Assembly: GCA_900545835.1 (NCBI GenBank)
Contig: URBB01000045.1
Location: forward strand, 1 to 15,655
Source of the DNA: an uncultured Collinsella sp.
Lineage (GTDB): Bacteria > Actinomycetota > Coriobacteriia > Coriobacteriales > Coriobacteriaceae
DNA length: 15,655 nucleotides
Direction of reading: 5' to 3'
Below the pieces are notes generated by a model, which saw only the letters and a list, made by a program, of their open reading frames with translations, searched no databases and was not told the DNA's origin. This document shows positions 13,724 to 15,655 of the stretch, piece after piece (within the stretch, counting starts at the first letter, position 1; each line of letters opens with the position of its first letter). Made by a program: the position numbers and the translations under genes.

Positions 13724-15004
13724 ATGATTCGAGCTGCCCTGACGGTCGAAGAGGCCCTGGAGGGTATGAAGTCCCTGGAGCCCAAGATTAAAAACTATGC
13801 GCGCCTGGTCGTCCGCAAGGGCGTAAACGTTAAGCCCGGCCAGGAAGTCGTCGTTCAGTCTCCGGTTGAGTGCGCGCCGTTTGCGCGCGTGGTGGTCGCG
13901 GAGGCCTATGCTGCCGGCGCCGGCCACGTGACGGTCATCTGGGCCGATGATGCCGTGACGAGGCTCACGTACGAGCATGTCGAGAAAAGCTATTTTGAGC
14001 AGACGCCCGAGTGGAAGCGCCTGCAGCTGGATTCCCTGGCCCAGGACGGTGCCTGCTTTATCTTTATCGAGGGTGCGGACCCCGCCGCCCTTAAGGGCAT
14101 CGATCCCGCTAAGCCCGCTGCAGCTTCTAAGGCAAAGAACACGCAGTGCAAAGTTTTCCGCCGTGGACTGGATTACAACATCAATCCGTGGTGCATCGCC
14201 GGCGCTCCGGTCGTGGCTTGGGCGCGCGAGGTGTTCCCGGGAGACGCCGATGAGGTTGCAATCTATAAGCTGTGGAATGCGATTCTGCACACCGCTCGCG
14301 CCGATGGCCAGGACCCAGAGAGCGACTGGGAGCTCCATGACGCCGCATTCGAAAAGAACCTGCGTTTCCTGAACGGCAATCGTTTCGACTGCCTGCATTA
14401 CACCGCGGCAAATGGAACCGATCTGACGATTGGCATGACGAAGGGTCACGAGTGGGCCGGCGGCAAGGGCAAGACGCCCGATGGGCACCCCTTCTTCCCC
14501 AACATTCCCACCGAGGAAGTCTTCACTTCGCCCGATCGCATGCGCGCCGACGGTATCGTGTACTCGGCCATGCCGCTCATCCACCACGGCAATAAAGTCG
14601 ACGATTTTTGGATTAAGTTCGAGGGCGGCCGCGTGGTGGACTACGACGCCCGCGTGGGCAAGGCAACGCTCGCAAGTATCATCGATACTGACGAGGGCGC
14701 TGCTCACCTGGGAGAGGTCGCGCTCATTTCCAAGAACACGCCGATCCGCGAAAGTGGTGTTCTGTTCTACGATACGCTCTATGACGAGAACGCTAGCTGC
14801 CATCTCGCGCTAGGTGTCGGTTTCCCCGAATGCATCGAGGGTGGGTACGACATGTCCAAGGAGGAGCTCCTGGAGCATGGTGTTAACGTCTCGAGCACGC
14901 ACGTCGATTTTATGATCGGCACGGACGACATCGATATTACGGGCATTACGCCTGATGGACGTGAAGTTGTGATTTTCCAGAACGGCCAATGGAGTTGGGA
15001 ATAG
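13724..15004 (+). CDS. M29-family metallo-aminopeptidase
   Basis: A 426-residue cytoplasmic enzyme of the thermophilic-aminopeptidase (AmpS/PepS/AmpT) family, which removes N-terminal residues from peptides using two metal ions. Seen: the N-terminal Rossmann-like part (residues about 20-250, with ARLVVRKGVNVKPGQEVVV), then the catalytic part with NIPTEEVFTSP (260-270), LGEVALI (Glu331), ASCHLALG (His360) and STHVDFMIG (His393, Asp395). These are the expected metal-ligand positions of the family. The length is typical. ATG 13724 is chosen because GGAG (13714-13717) sits six bases upstream; an in-frame ATG at 13712 overlaps that box. It appears to be a single-gene unit, and its last codons contain the -35 box of tRNA-Lys. 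Confidence 0.94.
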   Translation: MIRAALTVEEALEGMKSLEPKIKNYARLVVRKGVNVKPGQEVVVQSPVECAPFARVVVAEAYAAGAGHVTVIWADDAVTRLTYEHVEKSYFEQTPEWKRLQLDSLAQDGACFIFIEGADPAALKGIDPAKPAAASKAKNTQCKVFRRGLDYNINPWCIAGAPVVAWAREVFPGDADEVAIYKLWNAILHTARADGQDPESDWELHDAAFEKNLRFLNGNRFDCLHYTAANGTDLTIGMTKGHEWAGGKGKTPDGHPFFPNIPTEEVFTSPDRMRADGIVYSAMPLIHHGNKVDDFWIKFEGGRVVDYDARVGKATLASIIDTDEGAAHLGEVALISKNTPIRESGVLFYDTLYDENASCHLALGVGFPECIEGGYDMSKEELLEHGVNVSSTHVDFMIGTDDIDITGITPDGREVVIFQNGQWSWE

Positions 15005-15023
15005 TCCCAGACCGTGGTACAAT
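14995..15023 (+). promoter_or_regulatory. Promoter of tRNA-Lys
   Basis: TTGGGA at 14995-15000 and TACAAT at 15018-15023 are 17 bases apart, giving a start about three bases before the mature tRNA end. The -35 box lies inside the last codons of the upstream aminopeptidase gene. Confidence 0.72.
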
Positions 15024-15032
15024 GCCACCCGC

Positions 15033-15108
15033 GGGCCGTTAGCTCAGCTGGCAGAGCAGGGGACTTTTAATCCCAAGGTCCAGGGTTCGAACCCCTGACG
15101 GCCCACCA
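15033..15108 (+). tRNA. tRNA-Lys (anticodon UUU)
   Basis: A 76-base cloverleaf. Acceptor stem GGGCCGT/ACGGCCC, discriminator A, encoded CCA (15106-15108). The D-arm begins AGCTCAGCTGG. The anticodon stem encloses loop CTTTTAA, giving UUU for AAA/AAG. The T-arm is CAGGGTTCGAACCCCTG. The last 19 bases before the final A recur at 15266-15284. Confidence 0.97.
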
Positions 15109-15118
15109 TAGAATAGAA

Positions 15119-15148
15119 AAGCGACTGGCGGATGCCGGCCGCTTTTTT
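15119..15148 (+). terminator. Intrinsic terminator after tRNA-Lys
   Basis: An 11-position stem (15119-15129 with 15134-15144; one A-C mismatch, one G-T pair) with GGAT loop and six T at 15143-15148, starting 10 bases after the tRNA, the same distance as at tRNA-Gly. Confidence 0.87.
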
Positions 15149-15160
15149 GTTACCGCGGCA

Positions 15161-15284
15161 CGGGTTCGAACCCGAAAGGGCGCGGAGCTGAGTAAACGCG
15201 TGAGCGTTTGCCAGCGCAGCGCGCAAGGCGCGAAAGCGCCGCAGCGGCCGCCTGCGGAGCAGGCTGAACCCCTGACGGCCCACC
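15161..15284 (+). repeat. tRNA-anchored three-hairpin element at tRNA-Lys
   Basis: Same plan as the element after tRNA-Gly. A perfect 14-base T-arm-like palindrome CGGGTTCGAACCCG (15161-15174). Hairpin 1 with AAACGC/GCGTTT stem and GTGA loop (15194-15209). Hairpin 2 with GGCGC/GCGCC stem and GAAA loop (15227-15240). Hairpin 3 with GCCTGC/GCAGGC stem and GGA loop (15250-15264). Then a direct copy of the tRNA-Lys 3' end, GAACCCCTGACGGCCCACC (15266-15284, identical to 15089-15107). The block CGAACCCGAAAGGG and the frame CAAGG..CCGCAGC around hairpin 2 match the Gly element. No ORF is inside. Confidence 0.8.
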
Positions 15285-15296
15285 CAAAGATTGTTG

Positions 15297-15327
15297 AGAC
15301 GGTCAACTTCGGTTGGCCGTCTTTTTT
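15297..15327 (+). terminator. Second intrinsic terminator, after the tRNA-Lys 3' copy
   Basis: An 11-bp stem (15297-15307 with 15312-15322, one T-G pair) with a TTCG loop and six T at 15322-15327. It starts 13 bases after the copied tRNA 3' end, so the order tRNA end then terminator is repeated. Confidence 0.88.
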
Positions 15328-15338
15328 GTTGCCGGTGC

Positions 15339-15354
15339 ACGGGTTCGAACCCGT
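15339..15354. repeat. T-arm-like palindrome after the second terminator
   Basis: ACGGGTTCGAACCCGT is a perfect 16-base palindrome. It stands 11 bases after a T run, in the context TTTTTTGTT..GCACGGGTTCGAACCCG, matching the context at 15143-15174. It is probably the start of another, lost or divergent copy of the element. Confidence 0.7.
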
Positions 15355-15655
15355 ATCTATCTATATATAAGAACGCTTGGCGAACAAAACCCGCCTTTTA
15401 CCGATGGGAAACAAATAGCTGATGCCTTTGGAGTAAAGTAGCGCTCCAGAGATGACCGATGTCTCAATACTCATAAAACAGCTGGTCATCGCCAATATCA
15501 GAAGCCAATGCTTCAGTTTTAACCTCAGTGACGCGACTGAGGGATCTATTCATTTGTGAACAAAATATGGAGTGCGCGATTCCCGCCCACGCGGCCCCTC
15601 CGGTCTGGCAATATATCTCCTTGCCGCGCGGCCCGGTCGGACCGGATCAGCCGCG
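15355..15655. other. Region without recognisable gene at the right edge
   Basis: I see no convincing coding sequence in these 300 bases. Positions 15355-15570 are clearly more AT-rich than the rest of the window, starting with a short TATC/TATA run; 15575-15655 are very GC-rich. A hairpin CCTCAGT/ACTGAGG (15523-15542) and an inverted repeat GATGACC/GGTCATC (about 15456-15490) are present. The change of composition next to tRNA-derived repeats could mark the edge of an inserted element extending past the window. Confidence 0.45.

Noticed and set aside
13694..14803. Minus-strand frame of 369 residues opposite the M29 aminopeptidase
   Set aside because: Antisense shadow of a well-supported gene; no recognisable domain and it overlaps a terminator.

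Overview
The window looks like a chromosomal segment of a high-GC Coriobacteriia (Actinobacteria), most probably Collinsella or a close relative. This rests on the GC-rich codon use and on my recognition of the proteins: a TSCPD-domain protein, a Tat lipoprotein, a SpaA-type LPXTG adhesin and Coriobacteria-type purB/purC and M29 peptidase sequences. No database search was possible, so the genus is an inference.

Layout. Positions 1-2364 (+) hold the 3' part of a large M28-peptidase-like gene with a very long disordered insertion, followed by a small single-span membrane protein and a strong terminator. Positions 2431-5862 (-) encode a 1143-residue LPATG-anchored adhesin with an N-terminal thioester (TQXA) domain and about six SpaA/Cna-B-like domains. 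A 300-bp intergenic region leads to tRNA-Gly(CCC) and its terminator, then to a set of tRNA-derived repeats (6289-6556). purB (6659-8005) follows. A TSCPD protein and a Tat lipoprotein overlap by one base (8134-9608). Next come an OmpR-type response regulator and its histidine kinase (9762-12061), purC plus a two-span membrane protein (12171-13634), and an M29 aminopeptidase (13724-15004). The window closes with tRNA-Lys(UUU), a second tRNA-derived repeat element, and about 300 bp with no recognisable gene.

How the genes work together. PurC (SAICAR synthesis) and PurB (SAICAR and adenylosuccinate cleavage) act in the same pathway, with PurB working on the PurC product, but they sit in separate transcription units with a two-component system between them. 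The regulator/kinase pair is a normal operon whose target is not evident. The adhesin is a cell-wall surface protein with no sortase or other pilin in the window.

The most unusual signal is downstream of the two tRNA genes. Each has a short non-coding element of about 125-140 bp, made of a T-arm-like palindrome, three successive hairpins and a copy of the 3' end of that same tRNA. The two element cores share sequence blocks (CGAACCCGAMAGGG, TAAACGCG..AGCGTTT, CAAGG..CCGCAGC), while stems two and three differ in sequence and keep their pairing. The outer end follows the resident tRNA. This pattern suggests a family of tRNA-anchored, possibly non-autonomous mobile or structured elements that I cannot assign to a named class.
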